This document shows, piece by piece, positions 43,215 through 54,406 of a DNA stretch of 64,000 nt (the first letter of the stretch is position 1; the number at the start of each line of letters is the position of its first letter). The stretch covers positions 1 through 64,000 of the forward strand of contig FWCC01000269.1 in assembly GCA_900169235.1 (NCBI GenBank). The letters are read 5' to 3'. A model generated the notes under the pieces. It was given only the letters and a program-made list of their open reading frames with translations. It ran no database searches and was not told the origin of the DNA. Source of the stretch: Zarea fungicola. Lineage: Eukaryota > Ascomycota > Sordariomycetes > Hypocreales > Cordycipitaceae. The position numbers and the translations under genes were made by a program.

Positions 43215-45695
43215 ATGCCGGAAGACGCCGGATCCTCACCAGGAGGAGGTGGCAGCAGCCAGGCTACTCGCGGCCAAGGCAATCGCAACAGAGGAAGAGG
43301 AGATCGCAGTGGTCAGAGCCGTGGTGGTGCCAGTGGTGCCAGTGGTGCCACCGGCGGTGGTGGCAGACGGGGCCGTGGTGGACGCAATCGTGGAGGCAGA
43401 CAGGACGGTTTGCCCGCAGAGCCTGCTGCGCAACATGTCGCTGCTGCTGCTCGGGCCGCCAAGGAGGAAGCTGCAGTCAATGCCATTGCAGCTCCAGCTC
43501 ACAAGGCCACGCAAAAGGCCGATGATGGTGACGACGACGATGACGCCGAAGTCTGCTTCATCTGTGCCAATCCTGTAGCCCACCACTCCATTGCACCCTG
43601 CAACCACACAACCTGCCACATCTGCGGTCTACGCATGCGAGCCCTCTACAAGACCAAGGACTGTGCCCATTGCAGAGTAAGTAGAAGAGTGTCCCCACAG
43701 TCGATGTAGACGAGTTGCTAACTTCACTACCAGACCGAAGCCCCGTACGTCATCTTCACAGACGACCCAGAGAAGCGATTCGAAGACTACAAGAACACCG
43801 ACATTACCACTGTCGACACCAACATTGGCATCAAGTACACCAATGAAGACATTGTCGGCGACACGGTGCTTCTCCTGCGCTACAACTGCCCCGACGCCTC
43901 GTGCGACTTTGCTGGCCTCGGCTGGCCCGACCTACACCGTCACGTCAAGTCGGCCCACAAGAAACGCATGTGCGACTTGTGCACGCGCAACAAAAAAGTC
44001 TTTACACACGAGCATGAGCTCTTTTTAGACCGCGACCTCGAGAAGCACATGCGTCGTGGCGACGACAAGCCTGGTGCCGCCGACCAGACCGGGTTCAAGG
44101 GCCACCCACTCTGTGGCTTCTGCGGCGAGCGCTTCTATGATGATGACAAGCTCTATGAGCACTGTCGCATGAAGCATGAGCGATGCTTCCTTTGCGATCG
44201 CCGCGACTCGCGGAAACCACACTACTTTGTCGACTACAACGCCTTGGAGCAGCACTTTAAGAAGGACCACTACCTGTGCAACGACAGAGAGTGCACCGAG
44301 AAGAAGTTCGTCGTCTTCGAGTCAGAAATGGATTTACAGGCCCACAACTTGGCTGAGCATGCCGGAGGCAAGACGGTCGGCCGCGATGCCAGAGTCGTCG
44401 ACATGTCGGGCTTTGACCTGAGGCAATCATATCAAAACGAGAGACGCGGAGGCGGTGGCGGTGGCGGAAGAGACGGCGAGGGACGGGGACGAGGGGGACG
44501 AGGTCGCGGACGGGGTAGGGACCCCAACGAAGAACCAGTGCCTCCTGCCTATGCGCAACCGCTGCGACGAGACGAGATTGCCTTTCAGCGACAAATGGCC
44601 ATTCACTCTGCCCAATCCGTATCCCAGCGTACCTTTGGCGGCCAGTTATCCGCTCCCACACCGGCAGCCGCTTCTGCAGGCCGTGGCGGCGCCTCCCCTC
44701 GCAACGGGAGCTCTGCCAACACGCCCAAAGTCGGCCCCTCGGCCAACAACAGCATCACCGATCCAATGGAGACGCTGTCCCTCAGCGACACGGCCAACAT
44801 GACGCCCGAGGACCGCGCACGTCTGGTCCGCCACAGCTCCGTCATTGAGCGCGCTGCCAACCTCCTCGGCAACGACGCCAGCAAGATTGCCAGTTTCCGC
44901 CAAAACATTTCCGCCTACCAGCGTGGCTCCCTGGCTGCGCCACAGCTGATTGACGCCTTTTTCACGCTCTTTGCCGACGTTTCTTCAAATGCGCTTGGTA
45001 CCATGACGCGCGAGGTGGCCGATCTGTTTGAGAACAAGACCAAGGCGGACAACCTTCGCCAGGCGTGGCAGGACTGGCGCGCCATCAATGAGGACTACCC
45101 GAGCCTGCCTGGCCTGAGCGGCATGCAGGGGGAGACGTCGAGCTCGAGCGGATGGGCCAACGCCGCCGCCGCCAACCCGGCCGCCCCGTACGGCGCCCCT
45201 GCGCAGAAGCACTCGAACCGCGTGCTCAAGCTCAAGAACAGCACGCGTCTAGCGGGGCCGGCGCCAGTGGTGGCAACGAAGCCGCCAGGCTGGGCACCCG
45301 CCGCCGTGGCACCGCCCTCGAGTCGTCCACCTGCATCATCGTCCTTTCCAGCGCTTGCAAAGGCGGGCCCTTCATCCAAGTCTGGCGGCGCCTCTTCTTC
45401 TTCCTCACGCCCAGGATGGGTAGCAGCCTCGTCCCAGGCCGCGGCTTCTAGAGCGGCCGCGCGCAGTGGTGGCGAAGATGCGTTCCCCGCGCTGCCGGCG
45501 GCACCCAAACCGACGACGACGATTTTTGGTTATGGCGGCGGTCGCGGCGTGCGTCGCGACTATGGCCACGCCGAGTCCAACTTTCAATGGGGCGGCGGTG
45601 CGCCGGAGGCTACACCGACCGATTTAAGCGATGCGGATGACGCCAAGGGCAAGAAGGGCAAGAAGGGTAAAAAGGTTCTTGTGCAGTGGGGATAA
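43215..45695 (+). CDS. HEL2: Hel2/ZNF598-type RING E3 ubiquitin ligase
   Basis: Ribosome-quality-control ligase that ubiquitinates 40S proteins on collided ribosomes. Exons 43215-43676 and 43734-45695 give 807 residues. An RGG-rich, Gly-rich N-terminus is followed by a RING finger at residues 114-153 (CFICANPVAHHSIAPCNH, then CHICGLRMRAL, then CAHC); the 57-bp intron lies just after the last RING cysteine. Several C2H2-like fingers follow (CDFAGLGWPDLHRHVKSAH, CGFCGERFYDDDKLYEHCRMKH, CNDRECTEKKF). A second RGG-like stretch, a helical block near residue 500-560 and a low-complexity Ala/Ser/Pro tail ending KKGKKVLVQWG complete the family layout. Named from this domain order, not from alignment. 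Confidence 0.92.
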
Positions 45696-46006
45696 GCATC
45701 CCGGTGATTTGACTTTTGTTCATAAAAGCATGTAATTTTTTGTTGAAAACATGAGCAGCATTTGGATTTGAAAGCATTGGTGCATTTTGAGAAGAAATGA
45801 AGCGACAAAAAAGAAAGAAAGAAAGAAATGGAAATAGGCTTAGACATGTGTGAGGGTGGAGATTTGACTTGGCGCATACATCATGTAGACAGAACCAGTA
45901 TATGGCAATCATGTAGCAGAATGCAACTTGTCATGACATTTCATTGAAAGGCAAAAAGTTGAAAGAAAAACCTGAATAAATGACAAAAATTGCACAAGGT
46001 GAGATG

Positions 46007-47355
46007 CTAAGAACGCAGATACTCGCAGACAGCCTTGCCCCAACGCACACTGCCCTTGTAAATGCGCATGCCCGGCGCGTTGCCAGACCCCAGACCCTCG
46101 ACGGCGTCGGCGAACGCGGGACCGCTGCCTTCGCGCTTGATTTGCTCGACGGGATACATGTACGTGTTGAAGGAGAAGAGGATGGCGCGCGTCTGCGGGA
46201 GGCGGGTGAGCCTCTGGAGTTCGACGCGGACAAATGTCTTAAAAGTCAGCATCTTACATCCTCTATAATAATACACAAAATTGTAAAAAGACTCAGTGGA
46301 AAGAGTACATACCTTGGAAATATCTACGTCTTCATCGGGAGTGTAAGAGTCGGCTTGGGCATAAATATGGTCTCCTGTAATGGTAAAGAGCCGATTATGC
46401 GTCTGGACAGACCACTGGGCACGTTCATCAGCGCCGATCGGACAGAAAACTTGGAAATAAAGATTTAAGGAAAGAAAAAAGTACGCACATTCACCCGCTT
46501 CACACTCTTGCCAACCTCCAACTTGCCAAAGAAGCGCTCCATGCTCTTGGCAATCTTGTCGTACGACGGCACCGGCGCGTGAATCTCGCTCAGCAGCCGG
46601 CCCAGCTTGGCGCTCGGATCGAAACCAGAAGGAAAACAGCACGCAAACGCAATAGACTCGTGGCCCCTCTCCGTCTCGCGCAGCAGGAATAAATCCTCCT
46701 CCACCGTCTCGGCGAGGATGCGCAGCGCCGCCTCCGGGTCCGCGGGGGGAATCGTCGGGTGCACGCTCCCCGTGGCCGCGTTTCGGAGCTTGGTGCCGTC
46801 TTCTTCGAGAGTAAAGATGGACGGGTAGCGCTGGGGCAGGTAGGAGCCGAGGAGATATGTGTAGAGCTCGCGAACCGCGGGGGCTCCATGCTGGGTGCAG
46901 CCATGGACGGTGTGGTGGTGCTGGGCGAGAAGGGAGCGGCGGAGGGCGATGCGGTCGAGGTAGTCGCCGTCTATGGTGATGAGGTCCTCTGGTGTATCGG
47001 CCTGAAGGGCTGTTCTTTTCATTACTTTTTTAATCGTTTTATGTGACGTTATGTAAAGCTTACCCATGGTAATATGATATATCGACTTGAATGGCCGAAG
47101 CTGTCTGCGCTTTTCATCTTGCCAGACAAAGCCGTCGAGCGGTGTAATAGACAAAATATCTGGATTTCTTGTCTTCTCATGGATAGTATTTATAATACAT
47201 CTCTCAGACTGTCTTCTTCGAGTCTATAGCATAGAGTACTTGTCAGATCTTCAACTGCAGCACGCTGTTTCGTTTCAACACCACGAGACACTCACGACTG
47301 TGTAAGTCAACCAAAGTACCACCGCTACTGCGGCGACAATAGCAAATTCCAACAT
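46007..47355 (-). CDS. DUF3445, heme-dependent N-demethylase-like protein
   Basis: Five exons (47355-47296, 47223-47064, 47009-46489, 46414-46313, 46237-46007) close in phase at 357 residues. Exon 1 encodes almost only an N-terminal hydrophobic segment (LEFAIVAAVAVVLWLTYTV), so the protein is probably membrane-anchored. The DUF3445 core shows LRPFKSIYHITM, a DRIALRRSLLAQH block, LYTYLLGSYLPQRYP, then CCFPSGFDP and HAPVPSYDKIAKSMERFF, GKSVKRVN followed by WSVQTHNRLF, and VRVELQRLTRLPQTRAILFS. The family is related to the alpha subunit of heme-dependent oxidative N-demethylase, which acts on alkylamines. The substrate in fungi is unknown. The third intron-free reading across intron 2 (54 bp, no stop) would add 18 residues, so that intron rests on splice signals and family length. 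Confidence 0.85.
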
Positions 47356-48675
47356 GGTGAGATGCTGCTGTTTAATTGTATAAATTTTGATCAATTTCCA
47401 AAGTCTACATTTTAACTGGATAGCTTATCGCGGGACTGACAGCCCACGCCCTAAGGCGCGGCTTGTCACCGGCTCCCCGCGCGCCACCGCCGGCCAGTGC
47501 TCCGATGACGGGCCGCCGACAATGACCGGATCTTAAAAACAGTTTCGTTAGCACTCATCCAAATCCTCATCGGCTCCGGAAATGCCACACGTGACACTAC
47601 TAATATACTTGGCCTAGAAACGTCATGTAGGTGGCGCTTATGTAGATTTAAATACGCATGACCTTGCTGTCTGCATGAGATGCAGTAACTCCAACCTACT
47701 ATTTAAGACGGGGAGTAGCAAATGGTAAGAGGCCACTTTTCAGGTTACTCTATGCAGGAATCGGTGAGATTTCAAGTGAAAACTTGGCTACCCTCTTAAA
47801 TCCGTGGTCTGAGCTAGTATACCATGAAGTAGACGCGCTTTCCACATGGCACGACAAATAGTCCATCTCTTCCCTCTTGTTCCTCAACAGAGGAATGTCG
47901 GATTCAGCTCGACTACGAAAACTACGACAGCATCATTTCCGTTGAATTTTATCTCGGTAGCTTATGAACTGATCCCAACTTGCTGCCATACTTGTCTATT
48001 AACATCGATCCTTACCTAACACTGTAAAAATGGCGGATTTTGGTGCAAAAAGGACCATGGTGGGTGGTCAGCGCCACCAACCGCACATAAAAAATCGGAA
48101 CCAAGCTCAAGTATTGTTGCAGGACACTCGCGACTCTCCAGTTTTGATAAAGCTTGAGCCCCAACTCCAGGGAAGCAATACACCTACGCATATTGGCCAC
48201 TCTCCAATTTTTTCTGCTTCTGGTGACTGCCACAGCCATTGACAATGTCGTTTCCCATCACAAAGATGTCTGCCCTGCTTCCTCCTACTACTTTTGTCAG
48301 GCCTGCTGCATTACTCTGTGGCCCAGCATTTTCCTGACTGGGATAGTGGACCGGCTCGGCGCCATCCCTTTTCGGGGCAGTAGAGCAACTTTGGTAATGC
48401 CAACAACTATACCATGACTCGGCGCCAACCGCAGCGGAGCCCGATCGAGATATGTATAGCTTGACGGAAATAATGACCTCAAATTGCCTAGGTTCTATCT
48501 ATTAGGTGAGAAAGCTGTGTTGGAATAGCTTAGAAATCAGCTAGGATCAACGGTGACGTTGAAATTTATAAAGAGCTCGAAGTGCCCAGGTGAAGAATCA
48601 ATAATATAAACTCAAAGACTTATTGAAACCTACCCTACCTGCAATTCCTATACCTAGGATTAAAATATTGATACA
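47356..48675. other. gene-free stretch with GC-rich insert
   Basis: Between the DUF3445 gene and the reductase gene, which diverge. About 47,421-47,530 is GC-rich and begins with a repeat that recurs at 53.8 kb. Frames near 48.0-48.5 kb have no recognisable product. Confidence 0.45.
47421..47467 (+). repeat. copy 1 of an inverted dispersed repeat
   Basis: The first 35 bases (47421-47455, starting TAGCTTATCGCG) are the exact reverse complement of 53776-53810, and the next 12 match with two G/A differences. See the partner at 53764-53810. Confidence 0.9.
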
Positions 48676-49859
48676 ATGGCTGCCCAAAATCTCGTTCTAG
48701 TAAGGATCTAACCAATGTTGAGTTGCACAACCTCAACCCGTTATCGGCTTACATGCAGAATACAGTCATTAGAGTGCTAACATTTGTCTAAAGCTCACCG
48801 GGGCTACTGGGTTTATTGGATTCCGTATTCTAGCATTGCTGCTTGAGCAGGGCTGGAGTGTCCACTGTGCCGTCCGAAACGTGGCAGGCTTCGAGAAAAT
48901 CAAGCGCCTCAAGTCTGCGGCCCCTTACGCCTCTCAGCTAGAGTACATCCTAGTACCTGACATTACTGTCCCGGGTGCCTATGATGAAGCTGTAAAGGGA
49001 GTCACTCATGTCATTCATGCGGCGTCCCCGTTTGCAGCCCCTGCTGTTATGAGCAGTGAAGAGTACGAGACCAGCTACATCCAGCCAGCTATCGCTGGAA
49101 CCGTCGGCATGCTCGAATCGGCGTCAAAGGAGCCCAAAGTACAACGGGTCATTATTACTGCGTCATGCCTATCCATCATCTCACTAATGGATGGTGCAAA
49201 GCAAATTTCTATTAATGGTACGCAATCTAGCGTCAGCTTACCTTTTAAACAGTGGCCTGCAAGAATACTAATGAGTTAATGCATTGCTAGAAACTAATCG
49301 TACTGGTATCTCCAAGGGCCCGTGGAACTTTTGGCTGGAAGCATATGCGTCCTCCAAAGTCGCGGCTCTTGAAGCTACGGAAGAGTGGCAGGCAAAGACT
49401 GCGCACTCGTTTGATGTCATCAACATTGAGCCTGTTTTTGTGATTGGCAGGGACGAAACCGCTACGGACGTGTCGACTCTTCTCAAGGGGTCCAACGACT
49501 TTGTCCTGGCTCCCGTTCTTGGCCGAAACTCGTCGCCGGCACCAGGCACTCCGGTGCACATTGATTACGTCGCGGCCATGCACGTACAAGCCCTCGATCC
49601 GTCGATTCCTGGAAACGAAGATTATCTAGCGTCTGGAGAGTCGGCGCAATGGTCTGAGACGACCGACATTGTCAAGAAATTCTTCCCCGAGGAGTGTGCG
49701 GCTGGCCTTTTCAATTTTGAAGGTACAGCATTTACGGCACCGCTGACTGTTGACAACTCCAAGGCCAAGAGAGTTTTTGGAATTCAATTCAAGACATTCG
49801 AGGAGCAGGTTCGCAGTGCTGCGGGGCAGTATGTCGAGCTGGTCAAGCAGGCGGCCTAG
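48676..49859 (+). CDS. NAD(P)-dependent reductase, dihydroflavonol-reductase/GRE2-like
   Basis: Extended short-chain dehydrogenase reducing aldehydes or ketones. Exons 48676-48699, 48794-49217 and 49291-49859 give 338 residues, a normal size. Exon 1 holds eight codons (MAAQNLVL) and the first intron lies in the nucleotide-binding loop, so LTGATGFIG is completed only after splicing. The catalytic pair is Tyr-x3-Lys in YASSKVAALE, with the Ser in TASCLSI. The GATGFIGFR signature and VRN that follows favour NADPH. The substrate is unknown; relatives reduce methylglyoxal, isovaleraldehyde or cinnamoyl-type compounds. It lies inside the interval bounded by the inverted repeat pair. Confidence 0.88.
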
Positions 49860-51296
49860 ACATGAATGCTGCGGTTGATATCACCCAACAGCTCCATCAT
49901 TTTAGTGAATTAGATGCATCGTGGCGATGAGATTGCCGTTTCAAGTCGGAAGCTGGGATCGACGCGACGTCTGGGATTTGCAAAACCGCGTTTTGGTGAA
50001 TGCAAAATGCAAATTACCTATCAAGGCCGACCCTGGAGATTCAGCCTCTCCAGAGTCTCCTATTCCTTAAATTAGACTTAGTTTTCCTTTCAAAGTCTAT
50101 TTACCATATTTTAGTAAAATTCCATTACGCTGCTGTTCTACAAGCCATGGCCAATAAAGGGAGCTTCTCTCATGTGCTAGTCGGTGTACTGGTTGGTGTA
50201 ATGGCACACATTAATTTACTGGTTGACGTACTCGCTACCTATTAACCTCTAGTAATGTTGTTGTGCCAAAAAGTGGCCAGCCACGGCCAAGACTGGATTA
50301 TTATCCCATAACTGCTTGACAAATGTAGTACCGGCAAAGATGCTTGGGTGAGGTGAGCAAGTAACCTACCTACCTTGTGGAATGGAGTTGTGTCTTGGCG
50401 GGTAAAAAAGAAACCTGCGCTTTGTACTTCCTGAAATGTGGTCCGACGTCAATCGAAGCTGAGTGCTTGCAAGAGTTTTTGAGGCTTTGGTTGCATTCAT
50501 GGCTTGCTCCAAAGTCAGGGAGATGTGGGAAGTGGTGGGTGGCTGACTACGGCCATGCGGAAACCAAGACGGATTATTGTGCGCCATGCAGTCACAGAAC
50601 TAGGGATGGTCGGCCGCGTGGCACATCACATGGATACGAGATTCCTATTGTTCTTTGGCTCATCAATAGCTGCTTCTAGTCATTCCTTACACAACAAGCG
50701 GGCGCATTCCTCAGGGAGGGCGCTGCAGCACGATTTGCTCTTGTGTGCGACATTTTGCCAGTGGTTTGAGTCTATTGCAGAAACTCATCTCGATCTCACT
50801 TTTGAAACCTACATACGCCACTTTTAGCCACCTTCAGCCATGGTTGACCACTTTAACCATGCTAAGCCAGTTTGAAGAACTCAAAAATAGTAATTAGAAA
50901 AAAAGCAGAATATCAATTTCAAGCGGAAATATAGATTTGGGGATGAATTCATGTCAAGACGGGTACTTACTAACGCATCAACCTCTCCGTTGTAACACGG
51001 CCATAACCCACGGACAACCCAAGGCAGGCTGCGTGACCTCCAACAACTACCATCAATAGTATTGCAAGCTTCATATTCCCGTCAATAGAGTATTCATGAA
51101 CCGTCTGGCTCGCGCTAGTCGAGTTACACCGACTTCACGGAGCCCACCCACACTCAGCCTGCGTGAGCAACGGGCTGGATTCTCAGCGTTTGCCATTCCT
51201 TGCTTTTGTTTCTCTCTTTAAAAGCCCTTCGCTTCTTCCTTTTCTCTTCACTTCACTCTCCATTCATCATCTTCTTGTCTGCGGCTGACTTACACA
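49860..51296. other. gene-free stretch
   Basis: No gene supported. A short imperfect palindrome (CATGGTT..AACCATG) lies near 50,840-50,865. The last 100 bp are C/T-rich and belong to the promoter and leader of the gene at 51297. Confidence 0.45.
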
Positions 51297-53324
51297 ATGT
51301 CGAACCAACCTGCGAAGCAAGTACCCCTTCGCCCACGCCCAGGTCCAGTCCCCGGCCCAGGACACCTTCGTGCTTCATCTTCCAGTACAATGGGACTAGA
51401 TCGCCCTGTCAAGATCAAGAGCCTCCCGCAACGTACTGGCGCCCCTCTACTTCGCCCATTGCCTTTGAAGAACAGCTGCAACGACCCCACCGTGCTGAAT
51501 CTCAACAACAACTACGGCCAAACTATCAACAACGCAGTCCATGCCATTCTTATGAAGCACGGCTTTCCTGAAACGCAGTACATTGATGACCCTGTCGGAA
51601 CCACTTTTCGAATTTGTCACCGCTATGTCCCAGGTGACGAAGATGACACAAAACGACTCACGATTTTTGTCACCGCACCTTGGGCCAGCAATACTGGCAC
51701 GTCGTGGTATAAAGCCACGAAAGAAATCAAGAATTGGGCCGACAACTTTGCACACGGTATCTGCATGCCAGCTGACATTCTCAACAGCGATCCCGATGCC
51801 GTTGGTGCTGGAACTGGTGTCGGAATTGACGTCGAAATTGCAGCCCTCGAGCTCCTCCAGGAGAAATTCATGAGTCTCCCTCCCAAGAATGACGACTGGC
51901 TTCAAGGATGGCCTGGTGTCAGAGATAAGGTTGCAAGCATTTTGCAAAGCTTTGTCGAGTCCAAAAGCAACTGGGGTTGCATATCGCTGATCAACTTTGG
52001 GCCAAACACCTCGCTTGACAAGAATCCGACCACTGTCTATATCGCCATGGACCGAGCATGTGATGAACACGTCATGTGGACCACAATTCGACCTGCAATC
52101 CAGGAGTATATTGACCACCATACGCCCTACGGCTGGTCCCTCCACATGGAACACGCCATCTCAGCCAGTCAGGCCTTTGACCTCCATGCCCTGAGCAAAG
52201 ATCTCTCGGATCTTTTCCCGTTCATCATCACCGACCCATACGAAGAGAAAGTTAACCTCGGCGCCAACATAAGCGCGGGTAATTATGTTTTCTCGGTCGA
52301 CGGCAAGAAGTACAACCCAATTGTCGGCACAATGGGTTGTTACGTCGAGGTTCAATTCAACGGCGTGTGGCACTTATTTGGACTAACAAATTACCACGTT
52401 ATCCGATCGGCAATCCCCGGGTTTAAACGGACGGTCGATGCATTTGAGCCCGAAAAGGACACGCCGTTGTACAAGGCGGATCATCACGGATTCGTTCCCG
52501 GGACGTTTGACTCGCAAGCAATTGACTCGCCTTCACGGACGTATCATAATGCAACCATTAGCAGACTACAAGACGATATCCCGCTCCCCAAGGATGAGAT
52601 TCAGCAGAGGCTCGCCTTTTTTGACAATGGGAAGAACATCTTGGGACACTTGTGGGCAGGCTCTGGATTTGGGCGCCGCACCAGCGAGGCTGGACTCTGC
52701 GACTGGGCCTTAATCTCCGTCAATCCGAACAGGGTGGGCCGAAACATCTTGCCTGATGCCACGAAATGGGAGAGGCGTGTCCTACGCAAGCACCTGCCTC
52801 CCCCAGCGATTCAAGGTCGGGAGATGAGCAGCAAAGTTTCCCCGGTCCACAACGTCAGGAACGAGCCGGCCTTGTACAAGTTTGGTGTCGCAACACAGGG
52901 AACAAGTGGCAAGTTCAACGCCTACAACAGCAAGATCATGCTCAAGGACTGGAAGTACATGCTTGAAGAAGACCCCGTGACGTACCCGCTTTGCAACGAT
53001 GCAATGCTGGCCCCGTTGCCCTTCATACAGATGTTCGGATCCCACGGTGACTCGGGTTCCGTTGTGTACGACTCCAAAGGTCGCGGCGCAGGTCTGCTCT
53101 TTAGTGGCACGCAGCTCCAAGCCGGTCACGTGCATTTCACGTATGTCTCACCTCTCGAGCTCATCTTCGAGGATATCCGACAGTTCTTGAGCCCAAAGGT
53201 AACGGGCATTCGAATCGCGCGGCTCGAGGCGGAGGTGCCAAGTCCCACGAAGAGGGGAGGAAAGCAGGGGGGTGGATCAGGCAGGGGCAAAAGTCCCCAG
53301 AAGAGGCTGAGAACTACTAGTTAA
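51297..53324 (+). CDS. trypsin-fold protein with unknown N-terminal region
   Basis: Intronless gene for 675 residues. The C-terminal half carries a PA-clan serine peptidase fold with a full apparent triad: His367 in LTNYHVIR, Asp469 in GLCDWALI and Ser586 in GSHGDSGSVV. The N-terminal 330 residues match no domain I recognise: a Pro/Arg-rich start (PLRPRPGPVPGPG), then an alpha/beta stretch with TIFVTAPWASNTGTSW and TTVYIAMDRACDEHVMW. There is no signal peptide, so it acts inside the cell, and the tail is basic (TKRGGKQGGG, then SPQKRL). Intracellular trypsin-like domains also occur as effector parts of fungal immune-type receptors; whether that holds here is inference. It lies inside the interval bounded by the inverted repeats. 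Confidence 0.8.
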   Translation: MSNQPAKQVPLRPRPGPVPGPGHLRASSSSTMGLDRPVKIKSLPQRTGAPLLRPLPLKNSCNDPTVLNLNNNYGQTINNAVHAILMKHGFPETQYIDDPVGTTFRICHRYVPGDEDDTKRLTIFVTAPWASNTGTSWYKATKEIKNWADNFAHGICMPADILNSDPDAVGAGTGVGIDVEIAALELLQEKFMSLPPKNDDWLQGWPGVRDKVASILQSFVESKSNWGCISLINFGPNTSLDKNPTTVYIAMDRACDEHVMWTTIRPAIQEYIDHHTPYGWSLHMEHAISASQAFDLHALSKDLSDLFPFIITDPYEEKVNLGANISAGNYVFSVDGKKYNPIVGTMGCYVEVQFNGVWHLFGLTNYHVIRSAIPGFKRTVDAFEPEKDTPLYKADHHGFVPGTFDSQAIDSPSRTYHNATISRLQDDIPLPKDEIQQRLAFFDNGKNILGHLWAGSGFGRRTSEAGLCDWALISVNPNRVGRNILPDATKWERRVLRKHLPPPAIQGREMSSKVSPVHNVRNEPALYKFGVATQGTSGKFNAYNSKIMLKDWKYMLEEDPVTYPLCNDAMLAPLPFIQMFGSHGDSGSVVYDSKGRGAGLLFSGTQLQAGHVHFTYVSPLELIFEDIRQFLSPKVTGIRIARLEAEVPSPTKRGGKQGGGSGRGKSPQKRLRTTS

Positions 53325-53502
53325 GCAGAAGCCTGTCTAGAACTTGGGCAAAGGATCCTCCTGGGAAGAGTGAAGTGGCTGGATGCGGTGCAGCGTTAGC
53401 AGCGGCGATAGTAAAGACTTTTCGGGGATAGGGAGGCACGTAGGAAGAAGAATAAAATGCTCTGCTACTTGAACAGTTTTACGTTGTCATGGTAATCATT
53501 GT

Positions 53503-53727
53503 GATTCTGGTAATTCTGGTAATTCTGGTAATTCTGGTAATTCTGGTAATTCTACTAATTCTGGTAATTCTACTAATTCTGGTAATTCTACTAATTCTGG
53601 TAATTCTACTAATTCTAGTAATTCTACTAATTCTAGTAATTCTACTAATTCTGGTAATTCTACTTATTCTACTAATTCTACTTATTCTACTCATTCTACT
53701 CATTCTACTAATTCTACTAATTCTGCT
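53503..53727. repeat. 9-bp minisatellite
   Basis: About 25 copies of TAATTCTGG and its variant TAATTCTAC in tandem. The multiple of three leaves long artificial open frames on both strands (VILVIL-type and RISRIT-type), which are not genes. Degenerate units resume at 53811-53886, after an inserted segment. Confidence 0.95.
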
Positions 53728-53763
53728 ATTTCGTTACCCATAGAATTCAAAGCCTAGTTGACA

Positions 53764-53810
53764 GACAAGCCGTGTCTTAGGGCGTGGGCTGTCAGTCCCG
53801 CGATAAGCTA
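53764..53810 (-). repeat. copy 2 of the inverted dispersed repeat, inside the minisatellite
   Basis: 53776-53810 is identical, on the opposite strand, to 47421-47455; the match extends to 53764 with two differences. It sits at the right end of an approximately 83-bp segment (53728-53810) that interrupts the 9-bp array, as if it were the end of a small inserted element. Upstream of it (53728-53763) nothing matches copy 1. Confidence 0.88.
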
Positions 53811-53886
53811 CTGCCAATTCTGCCAATTCTGCCAAGTCTATTAATTCTGGTGACTTTGATGATTTTGGTCATTCTGTTGATTCTAG

Positions 53887-54406
53887 ATATTCGGCCCTGG
53901 AGAGGTTCTCCGGCCACGGCTAGCTACAACTCAGTTTGAGCTGGGAGCTCGCTTTAAATGACGAGCCCTGGCCTTACCTGTAACAATAGTTGGTAGGTTC
54001 GCTAGTACCACAATCCTCACTACACGTCCAGGCAGTGAGAGTGGTATGAAGGTTGGTGATTGTCCATCTTAGATACTATGGAGGGCCAGACCTTGCTTCA
54101 ATTCAGCTTCCAGCCTTGAAACGGCAATCTCATCGCCACGATCCATCTAATTCACTAAAATGGTGGAGATCTTTGGCGGCCTGCTTGCCCATGCATAATA
54201 AGCGGGCAGCAGAACCATTGCCTATTAAGGCAATTCATTCCACGCTGTAAGCTGACGGCACTTGAGTGACTGAACTCAATGCCGTTGGAGAATAAATACT
54301 CGTGCATGGGAGCAGTTTAAGCACTCATAGTCATGCCAACTTTGCGAAATTGATTTCATTTCTCTCATTTTCTGCAGATTTCCCTCCTTTGCGACATATT
54401 CACACA
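53887..54406. other. gene-free stretch, promoter of the AYR1-like gene
   Basis: No gene seen. The last 50 bp before the ATG at 54407 are C/T-rich with a CACACA-like start context. Confidence 0.45.

Noticed and set aside
43236..43619. Minus-strand frame opposite the RING exon
   Set aside because: Thr/Ser/Ala-rich antisense of the Gly/Arg-rich N-terminus of the Hel2-like gene.
47421..47467. Assignment of the inverted repeat to a named transposon family
   Set aside because: No transposase, target duplication or diagnostic end sequence is visible; only the repeat itself can be stated.
48030..48242. Possible small gene upstream of the reductase
   Set aside because: Short, with overlapping frames on both strands, no signal peptide or domain, in a region containing repeat fragments.
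53479..53743. Repetitive VILVIL and RISRIT open frames on both strands
   Set aside because: They are translations of a 9-bp minisatellite, whose period keeps all frames open.
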